64,000 nt of DNA from a bacterium (GCA_023150945.1 JAKLJX010000002.1:310001-374000), one strand, 5' to 3'; shown: positions 46,601-59,556, counted from the first letter of the stretch. Notes: generated by a model from the letters alone, not told the origin. A program made the numbers and translations.

Positions 46601-46625
46601 CCGAGAGGCGTGGCAGAATTCGCAT
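43611..46625 (-). CDS. Beta-propeller sensor histidine kinase (HisKA_3)
   Basis: 1004 residues from ATG 46625. A signal-anchor lies at the N-terminus. Residues about 30-690 contain a dozen Reg_prop-type blades (DSRGYLWVTSDEGVSVYDG is a typical one), then a Y_Y_Y domain (RYRYRLRGLHENWQEPTDQR). A membrane helix near 785 (WWFLTFCAVLLASILYAVHV) leads to a HisKA_3 domain, His in ALDLHDDIGAGLTH, and an ATPase domain ending GLHSMRSRAEKLGGTCEI. It senses a periplasmic ligand, probably a saccharide or similar. Expected target is a NarL-type regulator. Confidence 0.92.
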   Translation of the reverse strand: MRILPRLSAAVLVFLLGHAARLHPQILPFQLYSLKNGLSSVWITSILQDSRGYLWVTSDEGVSVYDGVRFRNYTVGDGLPVSHVWSIHESRRAPGTMWIGTHGAGVVKMQNGKFTSRRLGARPGANTVSTMYEDERGILWCGTNNGVYQVLADSVRPFLADSSQGWVPFIAPTRDGLIWISTMRGLFRYQPQTGATQPLDLHLGAEIPVCLVEEEAGDLWLATHRGLVCRVRGDRVIAKRQLPVAEVNGMLADGEGGLWITSSSGIVRLAREDFATGALTHYSVANGLPEITVIACLRDRENNLWFGGRTRGLFKLAERHYFTFPFENLRADVMNRAAVVDRRGRLFLLTPEGVWEIWQPHLGNWQTVLHRVDRANLTGRLWQADFGADSTLWIGYNDGGLCGYAIHANGNQPSRLQRTHVLRPGRELPAGFPIAFHIDHENQLWCSLRGTGLAHVDLRGPVRRGFYSIEKGLPEGTIRAIWRDRHDRLWLGGFGNGITIYRVEQDTLRFERKLTKTEGLPDDGIRMIAEHSNGEIWIATRMGGAGIYRDGQIQILSTREGLLSNAVWGFAEDEEGRMWLATSLGMQYYTPAPQRTLHTPQPLSGQYFGSIGVAPGGMIWGVSYNELVVYQNRDRHATSAPPLIYLTNLRVNGKNQTPAPELEFSHDQNLCTIEFNGISFKDEAAVRYRYRLRGLHENWQEPTDQRVVTFASLRPGAYTFEVMALNAEGVASAQPASLTFTIQPPFWQRWWFLTFCAVLLASILYAVHVVRLDRLLAIEKIRSRIALDLHDDIGAGLTHIGLLSQVALHKKSVQRFLAQEAREGNAAAAPEAELQAAALQELAGSLTRVGEVARELSAAMSDVVWSINPKHDSVEALQRRLKAFAGEVCSARNIALQFEVTRQLAGSKLHAEVRRNLLLIAKEALHNTTKYSGSPSVSVKIGANGNQLVVEIADQGRGFDPALAREGNGLHSMRSRAEKLGGTCEILTAPGQGTRIVAQVPYRN

Positions 46626-46750
46626 CTTGTTTTTCACAGGGAACAGGTATTGTTGCAACGGTGTGGCAGCACAGGCGATCTTCCGGAGCATTGCCGTCAG
46701 CCGGGCGGAGAAGCGTTGCGCCCTCCGGCCGCGCACGCGCCGCGGCAGCC

Positions 46751-50169
<3,419 letters not shown>

Positions 50170-50173
<4 letters not shown>

Positions 50174-51258
50174 GAGTGCAAAACGATTTGATAGACGCGA
50201 ATGGGGTCTTTTTTTCCTTTCACGGTGAGTGGTTCGAACTCACGCGCTTGTACCACGTCTTTCACCTTCTGATACACCGGCTCGCTGATGAGAATGGAAT
50301 TGGGATAATCCTTGGTGATCGTCTCGATGCGCTTGCCGGTGTTGACCGTGTCGCCGGTCAGGGCGTAGTCGATCTTGTGCTCCGAGCCGAGATTGCCGGC
50401 GATCACTTCGCCGTAGTTGATGCCGATGCCGATCGGCGTGTTGCGGCCGAGGCGATCGCGGTATTTTTGATTGAGCAGCTCCAGCCGCCGCATCATTTCG
50501 ATGGCGCAGAACACCGCGCTCTTTTCCATGTCGGGAATGGCGACCGGCGCGCCGAAGGCGGCAAAGATTTCGTCGCCGACGTATTGAATCACCGTGCCGT
50601 TGTGGCGCTTGACGGCCTCGGACATGATCGAGTAGTAGTCATTGAGAAACGACACGACTTCCTTGGGGGAGAGTTGTTCGCTCATCGGCGTGAAGCCGCG
50701 GATGTCGCAAAACAGAATCGCGATGGTCTTCAATTCGCCCGCAAATATCGACTCCTCCGAAGATTTCAGCGTCTTTTCCACCACCACCTCGGGCACGTAT
50801 TTGCGAAACAAGCGCAGCGTCTTTTCCTGCACCTCGACGGTTTCCTGCAGCCGCGCCAGCAGCGCCCGGTTGTTCCTCATCAGCTCCGACAATTGGCGCG
50901 CGTTTTCGATCGTCATGCGCAGGTCGTTCTCGTCCCACGGCTTGGTGATGTAGCGAAAAACCCGGCCGGTGTTGATCGCGCCGATGATGGCCTCGACGTC
51001 GCTGAAGCCGGTGAGGATCATGCGGATGGTGTCGGGATATTCCGGCAAAACGCGCTCGAGAAACTGGATGCCGGTCATGCGCGGCATGCGCTGGTCGGTG
51101 ATGATGAGATCGATATTGTGGCGGCGAATGATCTCCAGGCCCTCCTCTCCGCTCAGCGCGGTGAAGATTTCATACTCCCGCCGAAAAACCGCTTTGAACG
51201 AGATGAGATTGTGCTCTTCATCATCAACGTACAGTATGGTGAAATTTTTCTTTTCCAT
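50170..51258 (-). CDS. Response regulator with class III nucleotidyl cyclase
   Basis: 362 residues from ATG 51258. Receiver 5-125: phospho-Asp in [15 protein letters not shown], Lys in YITKPWD. A helical linker ([20 protein letters not shown]) leads to a cyclase domain: metal Asp in [16 protein letters not shown] and [15 protein letters not shown], and [17 protein letters not shown] with the transition-state Asn and Arg. It should make cAMP or cGMP on phosphorylation by the kinase encoded upstream. GAF domains of the next gene product are plausible targets, though this is inference. Confidence 0.92.
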
Positions 51259-51433
51259 GCCATTCGTCCCGTGCTGAAACAATCGGTACCAACCGACCGG
51301 GAGGTGCCGCCCTCAAGAGGCGAACACTCCCGGAAAAAACCGGCGTCTGCGCGGCCCGCCGGAGATTTGTTTGCAGCCTGCCGGTACCGGAGATCGCAGA
51401 GAACGCCGCCGGCAACGCAGCCGGCTGCCGGTG

Positions 51434-53239
51434 CTATAGTGACTTGCGCGCCGGCCTGGCCGCCGCGGTGGCGGAGGGCCTGGCCGGCAAAGTGATGACA
51501 AACTCGCTGCCCTCGCCGGGGGTGCTGTAGACCTCGATGTTACCGTCGTGGTCTTCGACAATGCCGTAGGTGATCGCCAAGCCCAGGCCGGTGCCCTCGC
51601 CGACATCCTTGGTGGTGAAGAACGGCTCGAAAATGCGGCGCTTCACTTCTTCGCTCATGCCCTGGCCGGTGTCGCGAATCGACACCGTCACGATCTCGCC
51701 GTCAAAAGCGGTTTTGATGTAAATCCTGCCGGTGCCCACGATGGCCTGGCTGGCATTGGCGAGCAGGTTCATGAATGCTTGATTGAGTTTGCCGGGGAAG
51801 CAGGGAATCTCGGGCAGTTGGCCGAAATCCTTGACGACTTCGACGCGATTTTTGAGCTGATGTTTCAGCATGAGCAAAGCCGATTCCAGGCATTTGTTGA
51901 CGTCGGCCAGCTTGCGTTCATCTTCATCCAACCGGGTGAAATTGCGCAACCCCTTCACGATTTCCGTGGTGCGCTGCGCCCCCTCTTGAATGCCATTGAG
52001 CAGACTGTTGATCTCCTCCTGCAAAAAAGAAAACTCCAGCTCCTGCTTCAACTGTTCGAGGCGGCGGAATCGATCTTCCAACTGATTTGCCTTGACCGTG
52101 GCCTCGTATTCCGTCAACAGCGTGAGCAAATCACCCACGTCGCGCCGCAACGGATTGATGTTGGAAGAGACGAAGTTGATGGGATTGTTGATCTCATGGG
52201 CGATGCCGGCGGTGAGCTGGCCGAGCGAAGCCATCCGCTCGGATTGCACGAGCTGCTGTTGCGCCTTCTGCAGTTGGTGCATGGTGCGCTCCAGCTCACG
52301 GTTCTTGTGCTCAATTTCGGCGTTCTGCCGCGCCAGACGGCTGGACTTCTCCTCCAGCTCGCGGTTGGTGGCCTGCAGTTCGGCCTGCTGTTCCTGCAAT
52401 CGGTCGGCCTGTCCCTGCATTTTTTCGCGCGCTTCCCGCAGCGCGCGGGTCATGGTGTTGAAGGATTGGGAGAGGTTGCCGATTTCATCCTGGCCGGGGC
52501 GATCCAATTGCACGTCGAGATTGCCCTGCGCCACGCTGCGCGCCGCGGTCACGAGATGGCGCACCGGCACGGCGATCAAGCGTGCCAGGCCGGCGGCGAT
52601 GAAAGCGGAGACCAGCACGGTGATGATCAGCAGCGTGCGCGTAATCGCGCGGGTGGAGGAGTAGGTCAAATCCGCGCGCCGGGCGGCGGCATAGGCGTCG
52701 CGGCGGTTGGCCTCGACCAGCGCCTCCAAATCCGCGCTGAAATCATCGAACACCTGTTGCGCCGCGCCGTTCAACAAATCGACTGCCTCCCGCATGCGGC
52801 GTTTGTCCAGAAATTCGAAGAAAGCGAAGCTCAGGTCCTGGTAGAGTTCCCATTTGCGATCGAAGGCGCGGTAGAGGCTGTCCTGCTCGGGGGAATAATA
52901 GCTCAGCGCTTCGGATTCGGCTTTGAGCTGGACGTAGGTATCGATGTTGGCGTTGATCTGGTCGATCAACGCGATCATCATTTCCTTCTGCCTCTGCTGC
53001 AGCGCCAGATTGGTGGTGAAGGCATGCTGCAACTGGCTGATGCGCAGTTCCGCCGAATTGAGACTGAGATCGGAGATGGCCAGCGCGGCGGGCAGGCGAT
53101 TGGAAGTCACTTCGTCGATCTCGGCTTTGATCGCCGCCATCTTGTTGATGGCGAAAATGTTCACGCCCGCCATGATCGCCAAAATGACGCCGAAGCCCAG
53201 GGCCTGTTTGTAGCCCAATTTGAGATCACGCAGTTTCAT
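51434..53239 (-). CDS. Membrane histidine kinase with MCP-like sensor and HAMP
   Basis: 601 residues. Membrane helix at about 12-30 and again near 200-222 enclose a four-helix bundle as in chemoreceptors. HAMP (ARLIAVPVRHLVTAARSVAQ) and a coiled coil follow. HisKA has its His in LTAGIAHEINNPINFV. The ATPase domain shows FMNLLANASQAI, DTGQGM and GEGTGLGLAITYGI. Its cognate regulator is probably the receiver-cyclase protein encoded 175 nt downstream. The PstS-like gene lies just upstream, so that protein may be the ligand sensor for the bundle. Confidence 0.92.
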   Translation of the reverse strand: MKLRDLKLGYKQALGFGVILAIMAGVNIFAINKMAAIKAEIDEVTSNRLPAALAISDLSLNSAELRISQLQHAFTTNLALQQRQKEMMIALIDQINANIDTYVQLKAESEALSYYSPEQDSLYRAFDRKWELYQDLSFAFFEFLDKRRMREAVDLLNGAAQQVFDDFSADLEALVEANRRDAYAAARRADLTYSSTRAITRTLLIITVLVSAFIAAGLARLIAVPVRHLVTAARSVAQGNLDVQLDRPGQDEIGNLSQSFNTMTRALREAREKMQGQADRLQEQQAELQATNRELEEKSSRLARQNAEIEHKNRELERTMHQLQKAQQQLVQSERMASLGQLTAGIAHEINNPINFVSSNINPLRRDVGDLLTLLTEYEATVKANQLEDRFRRLEQLKQELEFSFLQEEINSLLNGIQEGAQRTTEIVKGLRNFTRLDEDERKLADVNKCLESALLMLKHQLKNRVEVVKDFGQLPEIPCFPGKLNQAFMNLLANASQAIVGTGRIYIKTAFDGEIVTVSIRDTGQGMSEEVKRRIFEPFFTTKDVGEGTGLGLAITYGIVEDHDGNIEVYSTPGEGSEFVITLPARPSATAAARPARKSL

Positions 53240-53278
53240 GTGAAATTCGCGGCTCGTCGAATGTTCGTGCCCGCCGGC

Positions 53279-53710
53279 TCAAGGCTCTGCGCCGGCAATG
53301 GTGAGAACGGCCTTCACGCCTGCCTGGATTTTGGCCTTGCTGATGAAGCCGATCGCGCCGCGCGTGGCCGCCACCTTGCGCACCATCTCCTCCTCCGAGG
53401 CCAGCGCCTGCGGCGGCTCGCCCTCACCCATCAGCAGTTTCTTCAGCCAAATCGACTTCATGCGCGAAGGGCTTTTGCCCAGAAATCTGTAGAACAACTC
53501 CTTCACGTCCGACTGCGGCTTCAGATCGAATATCACCACCGGCGTCTTGTCGCTCCACTTCTTCACTTCGCCCGAATAGAAATCGAGAAGCTGGGCGTGC
53601 GACAGCGAATCCGCCGGCGCCTCCTTGTGAACGATGACCACGATTTGGGCGCCCGCCCCGCCCGCACTCGCCAGCAGCCACAACCCGATCACGATAACTG
53701 CGTTCTTCAT
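53279..53710 (-). CDS. Short PstS-like periplasmic binding protein
   Basis: 143 residues from ATG 53710. A signal peptide covers about residues 1-21 (VIGLWLLASAGGAGA). The rest matches the half-size PstS-like family: SLSHAQLLDFYSGEVKKWSD, then FLGKSPSRMKSIWLKKLLMG and RKVAATRGAIGFISKA. These proteins lack the second lobe of phosphate-binding PstS and are usually found by porins and sensory genes. Probably the periplasmic input of the kinase encoded after it. Ligand not established. Confidence 0.85.
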   Translation of the reverse strand: MKNAVIVIGLWLLASAGGAGAQIVVIVHKEAPADSLSHAQLLDFYSGEVKKWSDKTPVVIFDLKPQSDVKELFYRFLGKSPSRMKSIWLKKLLMGEGEPPQALASEEEMVRKVAATRGAIGFISKAKIQAGVKAVLTIAGAEP

Positions 53711-53742
53711 TGGGATCACCCTTGCCGTCAAGCACCGTCAAC

Positions 53743-54849
53743 TCAAAAGACCACTGAGACCGCGAGGTAGTAGTAGTCCGCGAGGTCTTTCACCGGCTCC
53801 GGCTTGGTGGCATCGAACCGCACGCGGGCATACTGCGCCTTCAGCCAAACCCCCTCGCGAAAATCGTAGGCCACGCCCACGGTCGGAACCGTGAGTTCGC
53901 GATCCGCCACCGGCAGGGCCTTCTCCTGCGTGATCCAATAGCCCAGGTAGGCGTAGAGCCGCTCGGAAAGCTGGTAGCCCGCCGTGCCGTAATAGAAATT
54001 CCTGCTCAAATCCAGAATCGGATTGTCATCGTCATAGCTCACCCGCACGAATTCCGACTCCCACATGAATTTGCCGAGGGTGAGGCACAAGTCACCGCCC
54101 AAGCGAATGCGCGAGACGCTCTCGGTCTCATCCTGACTGATGCCGGGCGGCAGCTCCGCCTTCTGCAGGTCCAATTCATCAAAACTGGCGGAAACGCCCA
54201 GTTTGATCACGTTGGACCGGAAGCCGAGACGGCCACCCACCAGAAAAGACTTCGTGGTGTCCACTCCGGTTTGCCCGTAGCGCGGGTCCTGGTTGATGTT
54301 CGGGCTGTCGCCCACAAAAACGGCGTGGTCAAGTTTCCAATTGCGCCAGGGGATGAAGCCATAAGCCTGTACGAACGCGCGCGTCGGCAGAAATTCACTC
54401 AGCGCAATCACTTCGTTGAGCGAGGCTTCATAAATCAGCGGCCGGATGATGTAAGGCAGCAGCGGGGTGCGGTTCTTGATCTCATTGAGATTGTTGAAAG
54501 TCGGCACCTGCAATCCCAGCTTCACCTTGAACTGCCGGCTGGCATGATAGCTCACCCACGCCTCTTCCAGGCTGAGCACACCCCAATTGCGGAAGGAGGA
54601 GTAGGTATTCACGAACTCGACGTTGACGAAAGCCCTCCAGTTGGTGGTGAGATCGCGCTGCAGAAACAGATTGAGCTGCTGCAGGTTGAACGAGTTGGCC
54701 TCAACCGGCCTGGCCACCACTTTGTTGTGGCCGAGCGAAGCCTGAAAGTAGCCGAAGATGTTGAGCTCCCGCTCCGCCGTCTGGGCGTGCAACCGGGCGA
54801 GGCCGCACAGCAACGACAGGGCAAGCACCGGCAATGTCATGCGCATCAT
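53743..54849 (-). CDS. Porin-like outer-membrane beta-barrel protein
   Basis: 368 residues. Signal peptide to about residue 22 (LPVLALSLLCGLARLHA). Alternating amphipathic strands ending in Phe/Tyr, last residues YYYLAVSVVF, mark an outer-membrane barrel of about 16 strands. It resembles phosphate-selective-porin-like proteins. It is the first gene of the envelope-to-transcription unit: the PstS-like gene starts 32 nt after its stop. It may admit the ligand sensed by this system. Confidence 0.85.
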   Translation of the reverse strand: MMRMTLPVLALSLLCGLARLHAQTAERELNIFGYFQASLGHNKVVARPVEANSFNLQQLNLFLQRDLTTNWRAFVNVEFVNTYSSFRNWGVLSLEEAWVSYHASRQFKVKLGLQVPTFNNLNEIKNRTPLLPYIIRPLIYEASLNEVIALSEFLPTRAFVQAYGFIPWRNWKLDHAVFVGDSPNINQDPRYGQTGVDTTKSFLVGGRLGFRSNVIKLGVSASFDELDLQKAELPPGISQDETESVSRIRLGGDLCLTLGKFMWESEFVRVSYDDDNPILDLSRNFYYGTAGYQLSERLYAYLGYWITQEKALPVADRELTVPTVGVAYDFREGVWLKAQYARVRFDATKPEPVKDLADYYYLAVSVVF

Positions 54850-55106
54850 AGTATCCCATCCTCTCCCTGAACCAGGTGGTGAGTGCAGTGTGACGCGAGT
54901 GGCAAAAACTATTCAAGTTTTTCAGGAAAGTCAAGGCAGGCGGGCAAACTTGTCTGCTGTTACCTTTGAGTGGCACCTCCACCTCCCTGTCATCCCGCAT
55001 GGAACTCGTGGGGACTTGAACCCACTTGCTGCCATTTACACGACTGTGAGGTAACAGCACCCGGGCCGCGCGGCAGGAAATGGTGCAGGCGGCGCAGCAA
55101 TGCCGG

Positions 55107-55922
55107 TCAAACGGCCGGCGGTTGTGCAATGTCGAGGCCGTCGCGCAGTGACTGCACAAACGCGGCGATTTTCTGCCGGCCGGCAGGCTGCCATCCGTAT
55201 TTTTCGATCTCATTGAGCAGGGCACTGCCGACGATCACACCGTCACAGTAAGACGCCAGCAGGCGCGCATCCGCCGCGTTGGCAACGCCGAATCCGACCA
55301 GCACCGGATGCCGCAGCGCACGCCTGAGCCGCTGCAGAAATTCCACCGTCGCGGCCGCCACTGCGCTGCGCGCGCCGGTGACGCCGGTGATCGAAACGGC
55401 GTAGACGAAGCTCGTGGTCAATTCTTCCACGAGCTGCAGCCGGTCAGGCGAGGTATTGGGCGAAACCAAATAGATCAGGCTGAGGCCCGCCGCCACCGCC
55501 GCGGCCTGCAACGGCCGGCTTTCCTCCGGCGGCAAGTCCGGAATGATCAGACCTTGCGCGCCCGCTTGCGCGGCCGCACGCACGAATTGCTCCGGCCCGA
55601 ATTTGAAAATGGGATTATAGTAGCCCATCAGAATCACCGGCGGCCGCAGCCGCGGCGTGACTTCGGCCGTGAGCTGCAATACTTTCCTGAGCGTCATGCC
55701 GTTTTGCAGGGCAATCTGCGAGCTGCGTTGAATCGTCGGCCCGTCCGCGAGCGGATCGGAAAAGGGCATGCCGAGTTCGATCAAATCCGCGCCGTTGTCA
55801 TCCAACAATTGCAACAGCGGCGCAGTGTCCGCCGGCGCGGGAAATCCCGCGGTTAGAAACAGCGAGAGCAGCTTGCGTTCGCGCGCCGGGCCGTTGGTGA
55901 AATACTCTTGCAACTGCAGCAT
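55107..55922 (-). CDS. trpA: Tryptophan synthase alpha subunit
   Basis: 271 residues. TIM barrel that splits indole-3-glycerol phosphate into indole and glyceraldehyde 3-phosphate. The catalytic Glu and Asp are in LIELGMPFSDPLADGP near residues 49-60. Phosphate loop residues occur in GFGVANAADA and VIVGSALLNEIE. Normal length. It is the last gene of the trp set and starts 10 nt after the trpB stop. Confidence 0.96.
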   Translation of the reverse strand: MLQLQEYFTNGPARERKLLSLFLTAGFPAPADTAPLLQLLDDNGADLIELGMPFSDPLADGPTIQRSSQIALQNGMTLRKVLQLTAEVTPRLRPPVILMGYYNPIFKFGPEQFVRAAAQAGAQGLIIPDLPPEESRPLQAAAVAAGLSLIYLVSPNTSPDRLQLVEELTTSFVYAVSITGVTGARSAVAAATVEFLQRLRRALRHPVLVGFGVANAADARLLASYCDGVIVGSALLNEIEKYGWQPAGRQKIAAFVQSLRDGLDIAQPPAV

Positions 55923-55932
55923 CGCTTTTTCC

Positions 55933-57159
55933 TCACTGGTGCGGCGCGCTGGCAGCGGTCAACGCCGCCTGCACGGTTTCCACGTCTTTGTCGCCGCGGC
56001 CGGACAAACACACGACGATGGCGGCCTCCTGCTCGAGGCGGCCGCGCAGGTGGGGCAGATAAGCCAGCGCATGCGCGCTTTCCAGCGCCGGCACAATGCC
56101 CTCGAGTTGCGCGAGATTGGTGAAGGCGGCCAGCGCTTCGGCATCGGTGGCGGCAACATATTCAACGCGGCCGATCTCCTGCAGAAACGCGTGCTCCGGA
56201 CCCACGCCGGGATAATCCAGGCCCGCGGAAATGGAGTGCGCCTCCTGCACCTGGCCGTCGTCATCTTGCAGCAGATAACTCATCGCGCCGTGCAACACGC
56301 CCACGCTGCCGCGGCCCAGCGTGGCCGCGTGCCGCGCCGAATCAATTCCTTCGCCCGCGGCCTCGACGCCGATCAAGCGCACGGCCGCCTCTTCCAAAAA
56401 CGGGTGAAACATGCCGATGGCGTTGCTGCCGCCGCCGACACAGGCGATGATCACCTCCGGCAAACGGCCCAGGCGTGCGCGCATCTGGCTGCGCGTTTCC
56501 CGTCCGATGAGGCACTGAAAATCGCGCACCATCATGGGATAAGGATGCGGCCCGACCACCGAGCCGATCAAATAGAACGTGTCGGCGACGTTGGTGACCC
56601 AATCGCGTATGGTTTCATTGATGGCATCTTTGAGCGTGCGGCTGCCGCTCGTCACCGGCACCACTTCGGCGCCCAGCAGCCGCATGCGGAACACGTTCAG
56701 CCGCTGGCGCTGCATGTCGGTTTCGCCCATGTAGATGCGGCAAGCGAGGCCATAGCGGGCGCAGACCGTGGCGGTGGCCACGCCGTGCTGGCCGGCGCCG
56801 GTCTCCGCGATGATTCGGCGTTTGCCCATGCGCCGCGCCAGCAAAATCTGGCCGAGGGCGTTGTTGATCTTGTGCGCGCCGGTGTGCGTCAAATCCTCGC
56901 GCTTGAGATAGACTTGCGCGCCGGTTTGCGCAGAAAGCCGTGGCGCCAGAGTCAAGGGCGTGGGCCGGCCCGCGTATTCCTGCAGGGTGGCGGCCAGCTC
57001 GCGTTCGAATTCCACATCTGCTTTCGCCTGCTCATAAGCCTGCTGCAATTCGGCGAGCGCCGGCATCAGGATTTCGGGCACAAAGCGGCCGCCATAACTG
57101 CGTGCCGTGTTGGGCACGGTGAATTTGCCCTGCGCGTCAGGGTAGGCTGCAAAATTCAT
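55933..57159 (-). CDS. trpB: Tryptophan synthase beta subunit
   Basis: 408 residues. PLP enzyme that joins indole with serine. The Schiff-base Lys lies in [14 protein letters not shown] near residue 97. The phosphate site is [12 protein letters not shown]. Other marks are YLKREDL and [10 protein letters not shown]. Length is as usual for TrpB1. Between trpF and trpA with gaps of about 10 nt, so one translational unit. Confidence 0.97.
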   Translation of the reverse strand: MNFAAYPDAQGKFTVPNTARSYGGRFVPEILMPALAELQQAYEQAKADVEFERELAATLQEYAGRPTPLTLAPRLSAQTGAQVYLKREDLTHTGAHKINNALGQILLARRMGKRRIIAETGAGQHGVATATVCARYGLACRIYMGETDMQRQRLNVFRMRLLGAEVVPVTSGSRTLKDAINETIRDWVTNVADTFYLIGSVVGPHPYPMMVRDFQCLIGRETRSQMRARLGRLPEVIIACVGGGSNAIGMFHPFLEEAAVRLIGVEAAGEGIDSARHAATLGRGSVGVLHGAMSYLLQDDDGQVQEAHSISAGLDYPGVGPEHAFLQEIGRVEYVAATDAEALAAFTNLAQLEGIVPALESAHALAYLPHLRGRLEQEAAIVVCLSGRGDKDVETVQAALTAASAPHQ

Positions 57160-57168
57160 TGCGATGGA

Positions 57169-57819
57169 TCAATCCTCCCGGGAAAAGACATTGCACAACG
57201 GCTGGTGCGCAGCAGAGAGCTGCTGCACTGCCGCAAAAAACGCGCGCAGCTTGTGATGATCTTTACAGCCGGGACTGCTCTCCACTGAGCTGGAAAGATC
57301 GATGGCGTCCGGCCGCGCTGCCGCCAGCGCCGCGGCGAGGTTGGCCGCGGAAATTCCGCCCGCCAGAATCACCGGCGCGTGTGCGCGCGCCTCGTCGCAG
57401 AGACTCCAGTCCGCGCGCCGGCCAGTGCCGCCGTGCTGCGTTGCGGTTTGGCTGTCGATCAAAAAACCCGCTGGCCGCAAGCCGGCGCAGGCTTCCAACT
57501 CGCTGCGATTGCGAATGGCTTTAATCACGGGCAGCGGCACTTGCCGGCAAAAGTCCACGCTCTCCCGGCCGTGAAGCTGCACGTGGGTCAAGCCCGCGGC
57601 CGCGGCGCACGCCTTCACCGTTTGCAGATCAGGATCGACGAACACACCGACGCGCGCCACCGCCGCCGGCAGCAATCGGCAGATTTCCGCAACGGTGTCG
57701 CGCGCTACGAAGCGTGGGCTGTGCGGGTGAAAAATGAAGCCCAGCGCGGCAGCGCCCAATTCCGCGGCCAGCAAAGCATCTTCCGGCCGCGTGAGGCCAC
57801 AGAGCTTGACCGGAATCAT
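57169..57819 (-). CDS. trpF: Phosphoribosylanthranilate isomerase
   Basis: 216 residues. TIM-barrel Amadori isomerase. The catalytic Cys is in VKLCGLTRPEDA at residue 7. Other motifs are GFIFHPHSPR, VQLHGRE and LAGGISAANL, and the end DLSSSVESSPGCKDHHKLR is characteristic. The ATG overlaps the trpC stop (ATGA), so the two are coupled. Confidence 0.96.
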   Translation of the reverse strand: MIPVKLCGLTRPEDALLAAELGAAALGFIFHPHSPRFVARDTVAEICRLLPAAVARVGVFVDPDLQTVKACAAAAGLTHVQLHGRESVDFCRQVPLPVIKAIRNRSELEACAGLRPAGFLIDSQTATQHGGTGRRADWSLCDEARAHAPVILAGGISAANLAAALAAARPDAIDLSSSVESSPGCKDHHKLRAFFAAVQQLSAAHQPLCNVFSRED

Positions 57820-58613
57820 CGCCGCGGCACTCCGGTGAAGGCGGTGAGGCCGCGGCCGGGATCAGCCTGGCGCATGAGATGGCTGCCGATCAATATCGCG
57901 TCGAAGCCGGCCGCTGCCAAACGCTCGACCTCGTGGCGCGAGGAGATGCCGGACTCTGCCACGCGTACGCATGCGGCCGGCACGTCTGCCACGAGCCGCT
58001 CGGCAGTCGCAAGGTTCACGGCAAACGTGTGCAAATCGCGATTGTTGATGCCAATGATCTTGGCCCCGGCCGCGAGCGCGGATTCGATTTCGCATTCTTC
58101 ATGCACCTCGACCAGCGCCGCCAGGCCCCATTGTTCCGCGGCAGCCAGCAGCTCATGCAGCCGTTCGGCGGAGAGAAGGGCGGCAATGAGCAGTACCGCG
58201 TCCGCACCAAAGGCGCGCGCTTCCACGATCTGATAAGAATCGATGAGGAAATCTTTTCGCAAAATGGGCAGGCCGGTTGCCGCGGCCGCTTGTTCCAAAT
58301 AGGCAAGGTGGCCTTGAAAATAGGTTGCGTCGGTCAACACCGACAGCGCGGCAGCGCCATGCGCGGCATAACTGCGTGCCAGTTGCGTCACGTCGAAATC
58401 GGCGCGCAGCACGCCGGCGGAGGGCGAAGCTTTCTTGAGCTCAGCGATGAGCGCGAGGTTGGGACCGGTGGTCAAGGCGCGCATGAAATCCCGCGGCGCG
58501 GCTTGCGCCTGTGCCGCCGCCGCCAACGCGGCAAGCGGGGTGCGCTGTTGCGCCGCACGGACTTCGGCCTGCTTGTGCGCCGCGATGCGGCTGAGGAAAG
58601 ATTGCTCCGGCAT
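57816..58613 (-). CDS. trpC: Indole-3-glycerol phosphate synthase
   Basis: 265 residues from ATG 58613. Lys in IAELKKASPSAGVLR and in LPILRKDFLIDSYQI, and Glu in VRVAESGIS, form the active site of the barrel. Converts carboxyphenylaminodeoxyribulose phosphate to indole-glycerol phosphate. Coupled by ATGA with trpF. The upstream trpGD gene ends 943 bp earlier, and that gap is full of repeats, so trpC may need its own promoter. Confidence 0.96.
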   Translation of the reverse strand: MPEQSFLSRIAAHKQAEVRAAQQRTPLAALAAAAQAQAAPRDFMRALTTGPNLALIAELKKASPSAGVLRADFDVTQLARSYAAHGAAALSVLTDATYFQGHLAYLEQAAAATGLPILRKDFLIDSYQIVEARAFGADAVLLIAALLSAERLHELLAAAEQWGLAALVEVHEECEIESALAAGAKIIGINNRDLHTFAVNLATAERLVADVPAACVRVAESGISSRHEVERLAAAGFDAILIGSHLMRQADPGRGLTAFTGVPRR

Positions 58614-59556
58614 GATTTGAGGCGATTGGGTCACTTGGTCAGGAATTGCAGCGGTTGTTTCTGGTGAAAGCAGCGGCGAGCCGCCGCCATCTCTTCCATC
58701 AAATCGCAGCACGGCAGTTGTACCGCAACCAAATTGTTCAACGCGAAAATGCAAAGCATGCAAAGCTCAATATTGGTTCTGTCTTTATCTTTGCGCTCTT
58801 GGCGAATAAGAGAGAATGAAATGCACTTTTAAAATACGAGATGCGAAGTACGCAAAGCTCAACATGGGCGCGCTTTTCAAATGCGTGCGGAGGAATCGCA
58901 GTCTTGTCCATTGCGGGCATCGGTGTCAAGCTCAGAATCGTGAAATGGTCCCGCAGGGACATCCGAAAGTAGCCCAGGTTGGAGGGGCTCTTCCAAGTTT
59001 TGGTCCCACTAGGGACGATTGAACCAGAGATGGAGTCCCATTTTTCATTCGTCCCTGCGGGACTTTCAAAGAAATCGAGGCCCACTTTCCCACCAATAGC
59101 TTGGTGGGCTACCCTCGAGCGTCCCTGCGGGACTCCGCCCGGCGCGCTCTGCAACAGCCAAAGCTACTTACATTTCTTGGCTTGACACATATGCCCCCTC
59201 GTGGGGCATTGTGGCAACCGCGAATCTATTGGCTTTGACAGCCGCCCACAAGGGGCGGGGAATACGAACCTGCTCACCCAATTGAAAGCCGCTGTAGTTG
59301 CGTCTTTCTATCTTTGCGCGCTTGGCGTCTTCGCGGTTCAGAAAAACCTTCGCGGTCGTGATCGTTTATCCGGAGTAATGCCATATTGGCCCAAATGATT
59401 TTGCCCGTCGCAGCGCCGTGCTTCCGCTTCACGCGAGCGCTATCGTCAGTGCCGGGAGCAATTCCTGCAAGAATGACACGGCAACCAGGCGATTCAGGCA
59501 ATCGCAAATTACATCAATCCTGTAATTCCTGATAATCCTGTCGAGATGCGACCGCG
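58614..59556. repeat. Repeat-rich gap between trpGD and trpC
   Basis: 943 bp without a gene. Three copies of a 13-base inverted-repeat core occur: GTCCCGCAGGGAC at 58948-58960 and its reverse complement GTCCCTGCGGGAC at 59051-59063 and 59121-59133; GTCCCACTAGGGAC near 59002 is a related fourth. A palindrome CCACCAATAGCTTGGTGGG lies at about 59089-59107. Two stretches read like TTTGCG-CTTGGCG-TTCGCGG units (near 58785 and 59310), and another ends in AATCCTGATAATCCTGTC-like sequence near 59520. These are dispersed intergenic-repeat types; no transposase is present. Confidence 0.75.

Noticed and set aside
55002-55060. tRNA-like stretch on the minus strand (GTGGGTTCAAGTCCCCAC)
   Set aside because: The T-arm has one extra base so its stem does not pair in register, the anticodon stem is poor, and no acceptor partner for CGAGTTC exists upstream.
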